From NCBI RefSeq assembly GCF_034432235.1, contig NZ_DAOUCJ010000063.1, positions 1 through 47,810 on the forward strand: 47,810 nucleotides of DNA, in the 5' to 3' direction. This stretch comes from Thermoflexus sp. GTDB lineage: Bacteria > Chloroflexota > Anaerolineae > Thermoflexales > Thermoflexaceae. Position numbers and translations under genes: made by a program. The notes under the pieces were generated by a model. It saw only the letters and a list, made by a program, of their open reading frames with translations. It had not been told where the DNA came from and searched no databases. This document shows positions 9,051-17,176 of the stretch, in pieces. Each line of letters begins with the position of its first letter. Position 1 is the first letter of the stretch.

Positions 9051-11234
9051 ATGAACGCACGACGCTTCGGCCAGCCCCATTCGATGGGATCCAGCCAGCG
9101 GGGATCCCGAGCGATCCCTCTGGGTCTCCTCGCTCTTTTCTTTGCGCTGGAGCTGATCGCGCTTCCCTCGGCCTTTGTGCACAACGACGAGGCCCATGGG
9201 GCCATCGTCCTGATCTACAATCTGCCGGACACTTTGCGAGCGGTGGCCCGGGACAGCCATCCGCCCCTCTATTATGTTCTGCTCTGGGGATGGCTCCGGC
9301 TGGTTCCGCACCCCTTGGCCCTGAAATTCGTTTCGCTGTTCTTCGCCCTCCTGGCCCTCGCGCTCGTTTACCGTCTGGTAAAGGCGGCGGCCGGCCAGCG
9401 CACCGCAACGCTGGCGATGCTCCTCCTCGGATTGAACCCGCTGTTCTTCGCCATGGCTACGATCGGCCGGATGTATTCCATGGCGATCGCCTGGAGCGCC
9501 CTGGGGGCATGGCATGCCCTGCGTGGGCGCGATCGGGGATGGTTGCTCAGCGCCTGGGGGTTGACCCTCACCCATTTCTATGGGGTCTTCTTCCTCCCCG
9601 CCCAGCGTCTGCTGACCCGGGGTCCGCGCTCCTGGTTTCGAGAAACCCTCCTCATCGCCCTGGCGACCCTTCCCCTGCTTCTCTGGTCGATCGGCGCGCT
9701 GGGCCCCTCGCTGGACCATACGGTGCAGACCCTGGCGCGGATCCCCATTCGCCCCACTCCCTTCGAGGTTCTGGCGAACCTGATGGGCGCTCTGGGGATC
9801 GGCATTGGAGCCGATGGGCTGCTGGGCGGGGTCGGGGCCATGCTCACGGCCATTGGGATCGGGGCGGCGATCTCCGCTCGAACCCTCCGCCTCGGGCTGG
9901 CGATGGCGATTCCCATCGGGATCGGGCTGGCGCTGGCCCTTCGTTTCCCCTTCTATGCCGCCCGTTATTTTTCCCCGATCCTGCCTTTCTATGTGTGGAT
10001 GCTGACCACCGGCTGGAGCCGCCGATGGCGGCGGCTCCTGACCCCCCTTTTCCTCATCCTGGGGGTGTACGGCATCGGACGAACATGGGCGGTTTATGAG
10101 AACGCACCGATTTATGTGGAAGCCCAGCGGGAGCTCTACGCCACCCTGCATACCCTTGCCTATCCGACGGATCGCCTGATCTTCCACGGCTACTGGAACC
10201 AGGCGGAGATGGCCCTCTTCTACCCGGAGACCCGGCCCCGCCTGCGTTCGATGGAGGATCTCATCCGCCAGGAGGGTCGGCTGCACGAGCCCACCTGGCT
10301 GATCGGTGTGACCTTCTTTCAGGAGCTTTACCGGCCGGTGGCGGAGACCCTCGCCCGACAGGGACCATTTGACCGCCATGCCTGGTATCCCATGGCGGAA
10401 GTCTTCCGCTTCGTGCCATGGCCGGATTCCTTATCTTGGCAGCCTCTCCATGTCCGCTTTGAGGAGGGTATTCGCCTGGAGGCGATCGCCCTCCTGGACC
10501 CGGTCGCCGAGCCCCGGGGGAGCGTTCGGATCGGCCTGCGCTGGCGGGCCGAACGCCCCATTGCCCGCCGTTACGTGGTTTTCGCCCATCTCTGGGATTC
10601 AGAGGGGCGCTACCGGGCCGGGACGGACCGCGAGCCGGTGCCGCCCACAGAGGCGTGGGAGGTTGGGTTGCCCATCACCCAGACGATCGCCATCGGCGTG
10701 CCTCCCTTTCTACCCGCCGGCCGCTATCGGGTCGTGATCGGCATGTATGAGCCGGTGGGATCCGGATGGCGACGCCTGCGGACCGAAACGGGGGAGGAGG
10801 CGGTGCCGATCGGCTTCGTCGAGATCCGTCCGCTGCTCGAAGAATCCCGTCGCCCGGGACCCACGCTCCCCATCGGGATCACCATCCTGGAAAGCCAGGC
10901 GTGGCACACCGAGATCGACGGCACGCCGCGATGGCGGGTGCACCTCGTCTGGCGAGCGGATCGGCCCATCGAGAAGGATACGCACCGATTGCTCCTTCGA
11001 TCCCCTGATGGGACTGTGGTGGGCCTGACGCCTCCTGAAGGGTGGTTCCCAGGGGCTCGATCGGCGGGGGAGGTCGTGGCGGAGATCTGGGAGTGGAAAG
11101 AGCCGCTTGCGCCGGGGCGTTATCAGGTATTCTGGGAAGGAGGAGCCGATTTCGCCCTTCTGACGTTTCGGGTTCCACCGGATGGTTATCGATGGAATTA
11201 TGACTGGATTTTCCTGAATCGCCTTCCCTGGTGA
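9051..11234 (+). CDS. GT39/PMT_2-type membrane glycosyltransferase with C-terminal beta domain
   Basis: 727 residues from the ATG at 9051; a later in-frame ATG at 9084 is an alternative, and neither has a clear ribosome binding site. The first ~380 residues contain around 9-10 membrane segments. HNDEAHGA lies in the first outer loop, where GT-C enzymes carry their acidic catalytic/metal pair, followed by DSHPPLYYVLLWGWLRL, the HPPLYY motif of the PMT_2 family. Such enzymes transfer a sugar from a polyprenyl-phosphate donor on the outer membrane face. Residues ~450-727 form a soluble region with two repeated units (RIGLRWRAERPIARRYVVFAHL and RVHLVWRADRPIEKDTHRLLLR), likely beta-sandwich modules. 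The acceptor is unknown. Confidence 0.72.
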   Translation: MNARRFGQPHSMGSSQRGSRAIPLGLLALFFALELIALPSAFVHNDEAHGAIVLIYNLPDTLRAVARDSHPPLYYVLLWGWLRLVPHPLALKFVSLFFALLALALVYRLVKAAAGQRTATLAMLLLGLNPLFFAMATIGRMYSMAIAWSALGAWHALRGRDRGWLLSAWGLTLTHFYGVFFLPAQRLLTRGPRSWFRETLLIALATLPLLLWSIGALGPSLDHTVQTLARIPIRPTPFEVLANLMGALGIGIGADGLLGGVGAMLTAIGIGAAISARTLRLGLAMAIPIGIGLALALRFPFYAARYFSPILPFYVWMLTTGWSRRWRRLLTPLFLILGVYGIGRTWAVYENAPIYVEAQRELYATLHTLAYPTDRLIFHGYWNQAEMALFYPETRPRLRSMEDLIRQEGRLHEPTWLIGVTFFQELYRPVAETLARQGPFDRHAWYPMAEVFRFVPWPDSLSWQPLHVRFEEGIRLEAIALLDPVAEPRGSVRIGLRWRAERPIARRYVVFAHLWDSEGRYRAGTDREPVPPTEAWEVGLPITQTIAIGVPPFLPAGRYRVVIGMYEPVGSGWRRLRTETGEEAVPIGFVEIRPLLEESRRPGPTLPIGITILESQAWHTEIDGTPRWRVHLVWRADRPIEKDTHRLLLRSPDGTVVGLTPPEGWFPGARSAGEVVAEIWEWKEPLAPGRYQVFWEGGADFALLTFRVPPDGYRWNYDWIFLNRLPW

Positions 11235-11262
11235 TGGGATTCCGGGCAAAAGGAGAGCCGGG

Positions 11263-12759
11263 ATGATCCGGGATCTGTTCCTGAATCAGGAGCCGGCCCT
11301 TCGGTTCTTCGCCGGTCTTGTCTATTACACGCTTGGCCTCAGCCTGATCCTGCAATCCCGGGGTCACAGCCGCCTGCGCCTGGCCCGCAGCCTCCCCTGG
11401 CTGGCCGGCTTCGGGATCCTCCATGCCATCTATGAATGGAGCGGGGCGCTCCTCCTGCCGGTGCGCTCGCCCCTCGCGGCGGAGGCGGCGAGCCTGTTCA
11501 TGATCGGTCGGATCATGAGTCTGGCGCTGGCTTTCTTCTGCCTCTTCGAGTTCGGCGCTGACATTGTGGCTCCCCTCGGCCCGCGCTGGCTGTGGCTGCG
11601 GTCCATCGGGATGATCCTCTTCCTGGGCTGGAGCGCAGGGGCCTTCGCCATCGGCCTTCTTTCTGCTCTTTCCCTGCAGCAGTGGGCGCGTTGGGTGGAG
11701 GCCAGCGCGCGCTGCCTCCTGGGCTTCCCTGGCGGATTGCTGGCGGCCTACGCCCTGCGCCGCCACACCTTCCATCTCCTGGTTCCCATGGCCCGGCCGC
11801 ACATCATCGGGATGCTCCGCACCGCCGGGCTGGCCATCGCCGCCTACAGCCTCCTGGCCGGCCTCGTCGGGCCTGCGATCCCGGTCTTCCCACTGGATCG
11901 GATCCATGAAGAAGCCCTGCAAGATCTCACCGGCGTCCCTATCTTCCTGCTGCGCAGTCTCGCGGGGATCGTGCTGGTGGGGGGCATGCTGCGCGCCCTG
12001 GAGATCTTTGAGATCGAGCTGAGCAGCCGGCTGAGCAGCCTGGAGGAAGCCCAGATCCTGGCCAGCGAGCGAGAGCGGATGAGCCGGGAATTGCACGATC
12101 GCACCCTCCAGATGATCTACGGGGCCGGCCTGCTGGTTCGCAACGTTCAGGCTCAGATGGAACCTGCCGCCGCGAGGGCCCTCGATCCGGTGGTTCGCCT
12201 GCTGGACCAGGCGGTGCAGAGCCTGCGGGAGATCCTTCAGGAACTCCAGGCCCGCCCGGCCATGGCCAGCCTGATCGATGGCCTGGAGCGCCTCATCCGG
12301 GAGTACAGCCTTCCGGCTCTCATGGATGTAGAGACCGAATGGGAGATCCCCTCGGATGCCCAATTGCCCCCAGCTCAGTTGCGTCATATCCTGGCCATCG
12401 TCTCCGAAGCCTTAAGCAACGTTGTCCGCCATGCCCGGGCCCGACGGGTCCACATCCGCGCCGCTTTGCATGATGGCCGGCTCCAGATCCGGATCGCCGA
12501 TGACGGCCGAGGATTCGGCCCGGAGGTCCAGCCCGGCTTCGGCTTGCGCAATATGGAGGAGCGTGCCCATCTGCTGAATGGACGCCTGGAGATCCAGAGC
12601 CAGCCCGGTGCAGGGACGACAGTGATCTTAGAGGTCCCATGGTTGGGGATCCGTCGGGAGGCGCTCCATCGCCCGATGGGGACGAGCCAGCCCCAGCCGG
12701 AGGAAGACAACCGGTGCGCCCCAGGTCACCCAGAGTCCGATCCCCACATACCGCAATAA
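11263..12759 (+). CDS. Orphan sensor histidine kinase, NarL/LiaS type (HisKA_3)
   Basis: 498 residues. The N-terminal half has about seven membrane segments (to residue ~240) and no recognised sensor domain. A short coiled coil leads into the dimerisation/phosphoacceptor box ERERMSRELHDRTLQMIYG, whose His is the phosphorylation site of HisKA_3 kinases. The HATPase domain follows with an N-box (EALSNVVRHARA), G1 (ADDGRGFGP) and a G2-like GFGLRNMEERAHLLNG. No response regulator is adjacent, so its partner must be elsewhere. The last ~40 residues after VILEVPW are read antisense to the end of the PAP2 gene and look unlike a folded domain. AAGGAGAGCCGGG precedes the start. Confidence 0.82.
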   Translation: MIRDLFLNQEPALRFFAGLVYYTLGLSLILQSRGHSRLRLARSLPWLAGFGILHAIYEWSGALLLPVRSPLAAEAASLFMIGRIMSLALAFFCLFEFGADIVAPLGPRWLWLRSIGMILFLGWSAGAFAIGLLSALSLQQWARWVEASARCLLGFPGGLLAAYALRRHTFHLLVPMARPHIIGMLRTAGLAIAAYSLLAGLVGPAIPVFPLDRIHEEALQDLTGVPIFLLRSLAGIVLVGGMLRALEIFEIELSSRLSSLEEAQILASERERMSRELHDRTLQMIYGAGLLVRNVQAQMEPAAARALDPVVRLLDQAVQSLREILQELQARPAMASLIDGLERLIREYSLPALMDVETEWEIPSDAQLPPAQLRHILAIVSEALSNVVRHARARRVHIRAALHDGRLQIRIADDGRGFGPEVQPGFGLRNMEERAHLLNGRLEIQSQPGAGTTVILEVPWLGIRREALHRPMGTSQPQPEEDNRCAPGHPESDPHIPQ

Positions 12760-13578
12760 CCGGAGGGCCGGCTCCTCGGAAAGGAAAGATGGGAGGAGGG
12801 CAAACATGGCGGTCAGGCCTCCATAGATCGCCCCCAAGGTGAAGAGACCGATCCCCAGGCGCAGCCCCCGCTGCCATAACGGCCCGCCTGGATGAAATCC
12901 GTTCCCACCGGACTCCCCGATCGCCCCCCATGCCATGCCCAGCCATGCGCCGAGCGGCACCGCCGTTTCCCGGGTTCGATGAGCGAGAAAAAGGAGGATC
13001 ACCACCCCTGCGGCGAGCAACGCGCTCCGTCCGCGGGAAGTGGCCAGCCGGCGGACCACCCGGGGGGCTGCATACACCATCAGGAGCGCCACCAGCATCC
13101 CAACCCCCCAGCCGACCAGCACGTCGTGGGGAAAATGCACGCCCAGGATGATTCGCGATAAGCCGATGAGAAAGACGAGCCCGATCGCGAGGATCGTGAA
13201 AAGCGGATGCCTTACCATCCCAGCCAGCGTTCCCCAGAGGGCGGCGGCGCTCACGGCATGCCCGCTGGGCAACCCGTATCCCAGCCTCTCCCCGCCGGGC
13301 AACAGCACTCGAACTTGATCCGGGGCGACCTGGAAGGGGCGGGGCATGGCGAAGAGATCCTTTAAGACGAACGTGAGGTAACTGCCCAGCAAAAGACCGG
13401 TGGCCGTATAGAGGACCTCGCGCTTCCGGTAGCCCCACAGCAGGGCAGAAAGGATGAGGAGGAACGCCTGCTCCTCCCCCAGGAACGACATCATGCGCCA
13501 GAAGGCGATGGCCCATGGAGGCTGAAGCCTCTGCAGTTGAGCGATCCACTCAATTTGCCAGCGCATCCAATCCGGCAT
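12628..13578 (-). CDS. PAP2-family membrane phosphatase
   Basis: 316 residues. All three phosphatase motifs are present: KDLFAMPRP (KX6RP), PSGHA, and SRIILGVHFPHD (SRX5HX3D). The fold has about six core membrane helices plus three or four extra C-terminal ones. Family members remove phosphate from undecaprenyl pyrophosphate, phosphatidic acid or similar lipids on the outer membrane face; the substrate is not decidable here. I start at MPDWMRWQ because GGAGG lies six bases before that ATG, while the upstream ATG at 13611 has no such site. The 3' end overlaps the convergent histidine kinase gene by 132 bases. Confidence 0.85.
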   Translation of the reverse strand: MPDWMRWQIEWIAQLQRLQPPWAIAFWRMMSFLGEEQAFLLILSALLWGYRKREVLYTATGLLLGSYLTFVLKDLFAMPRPFQVAPDQVRVLLPGGERLGYGLPSGHAVSAAALWGTLAGMVRHPLFTILAIGLVFLIGLSRIILGVHFPHDVLVGWGVGMLVALLMVYAAPRVVRRLATSRGRSALLAAGVVILLFLAHRTRETAVPLGAWLGMAWGAIGESGGNGFHPGGPLWQRGLRLGIGLFTLGAIYGGLTAMFALLPSFLSEEPALRLLRYVGIGLWVTWGAPVVFLRLGLARPHRAMERLPTDPQPWDL

Positions 13579-13783
13579 CCGGGTCCTCCAGAGCAGGATG
13601 AAGCATTCCACCGGCTCCCGCCGCGCAGCCAGCGGCGCGATCCTTCACCTAAGCCGGCAAGAGGATGGAAAATCCCCGGCCATGATAGGCAGGATCGCAG
13701 ATTCCTGTGGATTCAGCTATCATGTTAAAGAAGCAAGGACAGCTCCCCTTCCCCCCCCGGAATCCCGGAATAAGGAGGTGCTT

Positions 13784-14473
13784 ATGGCCATTCGGATCAC
13801 CTGGTATGGCCATGCCGCCTTTCTGATCGAGAGCGACGGCAAGCGCATTCTGATCGATCCTTTCCTCAGCGGCAACCCCATGGCTCCCGTGAAAGCTGAT
13901 GAGGTCCATGCCGATGTGATCCTGATCACCCACGGCCATGCGGATCACGTGGGGGACGCGGTGGACATCGCCCGGCGAACGGGGGCCCTGGTGATCAGCA
14001 ACTATGAAATCGTCTCATGGTTCCAGAGCAAAGGGATTTCGAACACCCATCCCCTGCACATCGGCGGAGGCCGCGATTTCGACTTCGGCCGGGTGAAGCT
14101 CACCCCCGCGCTCCACGGTTCCGTCCTGCCCGATGGCTCGTATGGCGGAAACCCGGCGGGGATCCTGCTCTACCTGGGGAAGCATCGGATCTACCACGCC
14201 GGCGACACCGGCCTGTTCGGAGACATGAAGCTCATCGGCGCGGAGAAGCTGGACCTTGCCCTCCTGCCCATTGGGGATAACTTTACGATGGGCCCGGCGG
14301 ATGCCCTGCAGGCGGTTCGCCTTCTGAAGCCGAAAGTCGTCATCCCAATGCATTATAACACCTGGGAATTGATCCAGCAGGATCCCCACGCTTGGGCCCG
14401 GAAGGCGAAGGCCGCCGTGAAGGGCTTGAAAGTGGTGGTGCTGGAACCAGGCGGGTCCTTCGAGCTGAAGTAA
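13784..14473 (+). CDS. UPF0173-family metal-dependent hydrolase (metallo-beta-lactamase fold)
   Basis: 229 residues. MAIRITWYGHAAFLIE and ILIDPFLSGNP match the UPF0173 N-terminus. The zinc motif HGHADH follows, with later metal ligands in YHAGDTGLFGDM and IPMHYNTW. The family is widespread in thermophiles and Gram-positives and its substrate is unknown. The start at 13784 is fixed by an excellent AAGGAGGTG seven bases upstream; the 62 upstream in-frame codons are not family-like. The 205-base gap to the divergent PAP2 gene shows no clear promoter. Confidence 0.88.
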   Translation: MAIRITWYGHAAFLIESDGKRILIDPFLSGNPMAPVKADEVHADVILITHGHADHVGDAVDIARRTGALVISNYEIVSWFQSKGISNTHPLHIGGGRDFDFGRVKLTPALHGSVLPDGSYGGNPAGILLYLGKHRIYHAGDTGLFGDMKLIGAEKLDLALLPIGDNFTMGPADALQAVRLLKPKVVIPMHYNTWELIQQDPHAWARKAKAAVKGLKVVVLEPGGSFELK

Positions 14474-14601
14474 GCAACCCGTCTACGGCACCTAGGCGCC
14501 GCACTCCTCCCGTCTGCCCCCCTCGGGGAGGACCGGGCAGCGGCGGGGCACCCAGCGCGCCACACCCCGCCCGGAATCCACCCCGAGGGAATTTCCGGCA
14601 T

Positions 14602-14631
14602 TTGCCTTCCTGGGGGATTTTGACTTACAAT
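14602..14631 (+). promoter_or_regulatory. Promoter of the 6S RNA candidate
   Basis: TTGCCT (14602-14607), an 18-base spacer, then TACAAT (14626-14631). The predicted start, about eight bases on at A14639, coincides exactly with the first base of the long closing stem of the RNA. Upstream (14474-14601) I see only a CTGCCC...GGGCAG hairpin (about 14513-14539), a possible terminator of the hydrolase gene. Confidence 0.65.
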
Positions 14632-14638
14632 AGGGAAT

Positions 14639-14830
14639 AGCCCGGCCATGTGCGTGAGGTCGTGCTCAGCGGCTTGCGCCAACACCTGATAGAGCGGGGG
14701 CCGGACTCTGGCCTGGGGACGCGTTAGACGGCCTGCGCGCGGGGCCCGTCAAGGCGGCAACCGGCAGGAGGCCCCCACCTGAGCGAGAGGGTGCATCAGC
14801 CCGGCGGCCCACGGCATGGCGGGGCTTTTT
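14639..14830 (+). ncRNA. ssrS: 6S RNA (candidate)
   Basis: About 192 bases, near the usual 180-200. The ends pair: AGCCC.GCCATG at the 5' side with CATGGC.GGGCT at the 3' side, followed at once by TTTTTATTTTT. An inner helix GGGGGCC/GGCCCCC closes an apical arm. Between the two helices lies a large open bubble, and its 3' side carries a small hairpin (CACCT...AGGGTG) followed by CATCAGCC. That arrangement matches 6S RNA, where a small hairpin and ACAGCC sit at the 3' side of the bubble that mimics an open promoter and binds housekeeping RNA polymerase. There is no open frame, and no SRP, RNase P or tmRNA signature. No covariance search could be run. Confidence 0.7.
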
Positions 14831-14912
14831 ATTTTTCGACATAAGCGCCGTTTGTTTCCAGTGGGCCTGTCCTCACCCCGGGCCCTACCCGGCTGGCCAG
14901 CCGTCTGTGGAA

Positions 14913-15272
14913 TTAGGCACGATGGGTCTCCAGCCAGTCAGCCAGCGCCCAGCGTCGCTCGGTCACTTCATCCAGCTGTCGAGCGAGCGCCAGCGCTCGA
15001 ACCCGCAGGCCGGCGGCCTCCTCGCCAGCCCCGAGCGCGTCCACCGCCAGGGACCACCAGCCCAGGATCGCCCGGGCCAGCAGCCGGATCGCCTCATAGG
15101 AGGGTTGGGGGAAACTCTCCGCCAGATTCTCCAGCGCTGCCTCCGCTGTGGCCTGCACCACAGATCCTTCTGGACCGGCAGCCCGGGCGCGCGCCCACAT
15201 GTTGAAGACATCCAGCCAGCTGAACAGATCCTGGGCGGATCGGATCTCTTTCAACGCCTCCAGAAGTTCCAT
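14913..15272 (-). CDS. Small helical protein, unknown function
   Basis: 119 residues, acidic and alanine/leucine-rich, predicted all-helical, with no membrane segment. It starts MELLEALKEIRSAQDLFSWL and contains a heptad-like central region (AAEAALENLAESF). I do not recognise a family. Codon pattern (GC-rich third positions) fits a real gene. The ribosome binding site is weak (AAAGGG). It faces the 6S RNA candidate and may be read after the small membrane protein upstream on the same strand. Confidence 0.5.
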   Translation of the reverse strand: MELLEALKEIRSAQDLFSWLDVFNMWARARAAGPEGSVVQATAEAALENLAESFPQPSYEAIRLLARAILGWWSLAVDALGAGEEAAGLRVRALALARQLDEVTERRWALADWLETHRA

Positions 15273-15384
15273 AACAGGACCCTTTCATGCCCCCTGGGCC
15301 CTTTGGGCCCGGAGGATGAGGAACGGAGGAACACCCTCCGCGGACGAACAACAGCCGAAACGGCTGCGGACAGAACCTTTGGGC

Positions 15385-15624
15385 TTATGGCTTCGATGAC
15401 GGGCTGGAAGAGCCGGTCTCTTCCTCCTCATCTTCCCAGCTGATGATCCAGACACACAGCCCGGCCAGCACGATGGTCGCGATCACCAGGGCCAGGAGCT
15501 GAGAGGGAGTCAACCCCACGTCCCGTGCCGACCACAGGAGGATCGCCACCATCCCGATGGCCAGGGCAATCCACGCGGCCAGGCGAGGATGCCGTTCCGC
15601 AAATCCTTTGATGGCAGCCCACAT
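15385..15624 (-). CDS. Small two-helix membrane protein
   Basis: 79 residues with two membrane segments (residues ~16-31 and ~43-62) and an acidic tail (SWEDEEEETGSSS). The N-terminus MWAAIKGFAERHPRLAAW is amphipathic. GGAGGGA lies eight bases before the ATG. No family recognised; possibly an inner-membrane accessory protein. It follows the GNAT gene by 31 bases on the same strand. Confidence 0.55.
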   Translation of the reverse strand: MWAAIKGFAERHPRLAAWIALAIGMVAILLWSARDVGLTPSQLLALVIATIVLAGLCVWIISWEDEEEETGSSSPSSKP

Positions 15625-15655
15625 CGCGCGCTCCCTCCTGAGGAGGATAGGTGCT

Positions 15656-16150
15656 TCAAATCGGCCGTGTGACGCGCTCGGCGCGGATCTGCTTGATCAA
15701 CGCCACGCGACCGAAAGCATCGAATTCATGGGCGGCCTCTCGCCATGGTTCGGATAAGCTTTCCTCCGGCCACCGGGTATATCCCAGACCCAGATAAAAC
15801 GCAAGGGCTCCAGAGGACATCTCTGGGGAAACGTAAATCATGCAAGCCTCGCACTCCAGACGGCGCGCTTCCTCTTCGACGGCCTCGATGAGCTGCCGGC
15901 CGACCGTGGGCCGCAGATCCAGAGGATCAACCACGAAATCCAGAATGCGGGCCACCAGGTTCTCCACCCGCCAGCTGATCAGGCCAACCAGCTCCCGGTC
16001 CGGGTTGAAGGCCAGCAGCATCCCCCGCTCGGCCAGCCGATCAAACACCTCATCCCCGGAGGGATCCAGGCGTCCCCGGGTGGCCCGGCGGACGAGATCC
16101 CGAATGGCGTCCACATCCGCAGGTCGCGCCCGACGAACAGTGATTTTCAT
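15656..16150 (-). CDS. GNAT-family N-acetyltransferase
   Basis: 164 residues. MKITVRRARPADVDAIRDLV is the usual GNAT strand-1/helix-1. FVVDPLDLRPTVGRQLIEAVEEEARR covers the acetyl-CoA pyrophosphate-binding loop, where the consensus R/QxxGxG/A is met by RPTVGR. The C-terminal FYLGLGYTRW is the typical strand-helix turn. The acceptor is unknown. GGAGGAACC precedes the ATG. It sits just downstream of coaE on the same strand (49-base gap), so the two may share a message. Confidence 0.8.
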   Translation of the reverse strand: MKITVRRARPADVDAIRDLVRRATRGRLDPSGDEVFDRLAERGMLLAFNPDRELVGLISWRVENLVARILDFVVDPLDLRPTVGRQLIEAVEEEARRLECEACMIYVSPEMSSGALAFYLGLGYTRWPEESLSEPWREAAHEFDAFGRVALIKQIRAERVTRPI

Positions 16151-16199
16151 GGTTCCTCCAGCGCGCAGGATGAAATCGCCGCGGAGCCCTTTCCGCCCT

Positions 16200-16817
16200 T
16201 TAAACGTTCCTCAACCGTGGATCCACCCATTCGCGCCATGCACGCTCAACCTGACGACGGGTCATTTCCAGATCCCCACTGTTATCGATGATGACATCGG
16301 CATACCGGATCTTTTCCTCTTGGGGGGGCTGGGCGTGGACCCGAACGCGGGCCTCCTCCTCCGTGAGCCCGCGCTCGACCACCAGGCGACGGATCTGCTC
16401 GGGCTCCGGGCAGGTGACCACCCACAGGGTATCGCAGGCCCGGGCGAACCCGGATTCGATGAGCTTGATCGCCTCGATGACAATCGCCGGGGCCTCTGAA
16501 CAGGCATGGATCTGTCGCTGGATCTCCTCCAGCACCGCCGGGTGAACGACGGCTTCCAGATCCTGCAGGGCGCTGGGATCCCGGAAAACGATCGCCCCAA
16601 GGCGCCGGCGATCGATCTCCCCATCCGGCCCGAGGATTTCCTCCCCAAAGCGGCGGAGGATGGATTCATAGGCCGGAGTGCCTTTCCGGATCACCTCATG
16701 GGCGATCGCGTCCGCATCAATGATATATGCTCCCTTCTCCGCCAGCATGCGGGCCACCGTGCTTTTGCCACAGGCGATGTTCCCGGTCAGGCCAATCAAA
16801 ACCGGTCGCTTCCCCAT
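16200..16817 (-). CDS. coaE: Dephospho-CoA kinase
   Basis: 205 residues. It performs the last step of coenzyme A synthesis, phosphorylating the 3'-hydroxyl of dephospho-CoA. GLTGNIACGKSTVA is the Walker A loop; DADAIAHEV and the RRLGAIVFRDPSAL lid region are family landmarks, as is HPAV. I start at MGKRPVLIG. A GTG four codons earlier would add MGHR and is less likely. Neither start has a strong binding site. Confidence 0.92.
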   Translation of the reverse strand: MGKRPVLIGLTGNIACGKSTVARMLAEKGAYIIDADAIAHEVIRKGTPAYESILRRFGEEILGPDGEIDRRRLGAIVFRDPSALQDLEAVVHPAVLEEIQRQIHACSEAPAIVIEAIKLIESGFARACDTLWVVTCPEPEQIRRLVVERGLTEEEARVRVHAQPPQEEKIRYADVIIDNSGDLEMTRRQVERAWREWVDPRLRNV

Positions 16818-17176
16818 CCGATGCCCCACAAGCGCCCGGCTTCCGGTTCAGGCCGTAAGCCTGAAGAGGCAAACGTCGCGGATGCCCCTTTCTTCCATGC
16901 TGAGCCAGGGCCGCCTTCGGGCGGCCCGCCCCAGGGAAACGGTGTGGGAAAGAGGACCCCCGCCTTTGTCGATCGGAGCCGAACGGCGTGCGTTTTATGA
17001 TAATGATAACGCTCTATTTGAAAGTCCGAGGATACGAATAGCGGGCCCGCCGAAGGCGCCCATGCCCTGAGATCCAGGGAGTTGGAGAGACCGTCCGAAT
17101 CCCGTTAAACTTAGGTGGGAAAAGCGTTCCCGGACTGGAGAAGATGAACCCATCCGCTCATCCAAGGGGGATTCCG
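16818..17176. other. Divergent intergenic region coaE / molybdenum hydroxylase
   Basis: No gene seen. It holds a strong GGGCCGCC-TTCG-GGCGGCCC hairpin (16908-16927) and an AT-rich patch CGTTTTATGATAATGATAACG (16991-17011) with a tandem ATGATA repeat and CGTT/AACG ends. The patch stands out against the GC-rich surroundings and could be a promoter or operator element. Confidence 0.5.
17082..17111 (+). promoter_or_regulatory. Possible promoter of the molybdenum hydroxylase genes
   Basis: TTGGAG (17082-17087), 18 bases, TAAACT (17106-17111). This gives a leader of about 60 bases before the start at 17177. The same -10 variant occurs upstream of the HAD gene. Confidence 0.4.

Noticed and set aside
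14639..14830. SRP RNA, RNase P RNA or tmRNA instead of 6S RNA
   Set aside because: The SRP apical loop (GGAAGCAGC), RNase P core blocks and tmRNA ends are absent, whereas the bubble plus 3' hairpin layout fits 6S.
16991..17011. Fur or Zur box in the AT-rich patch
   Set aside because: Only the half-sequence GATAATGAT resembles a Fur box and symmetry is poor; neighbouring genes are not metal-uptake genes.
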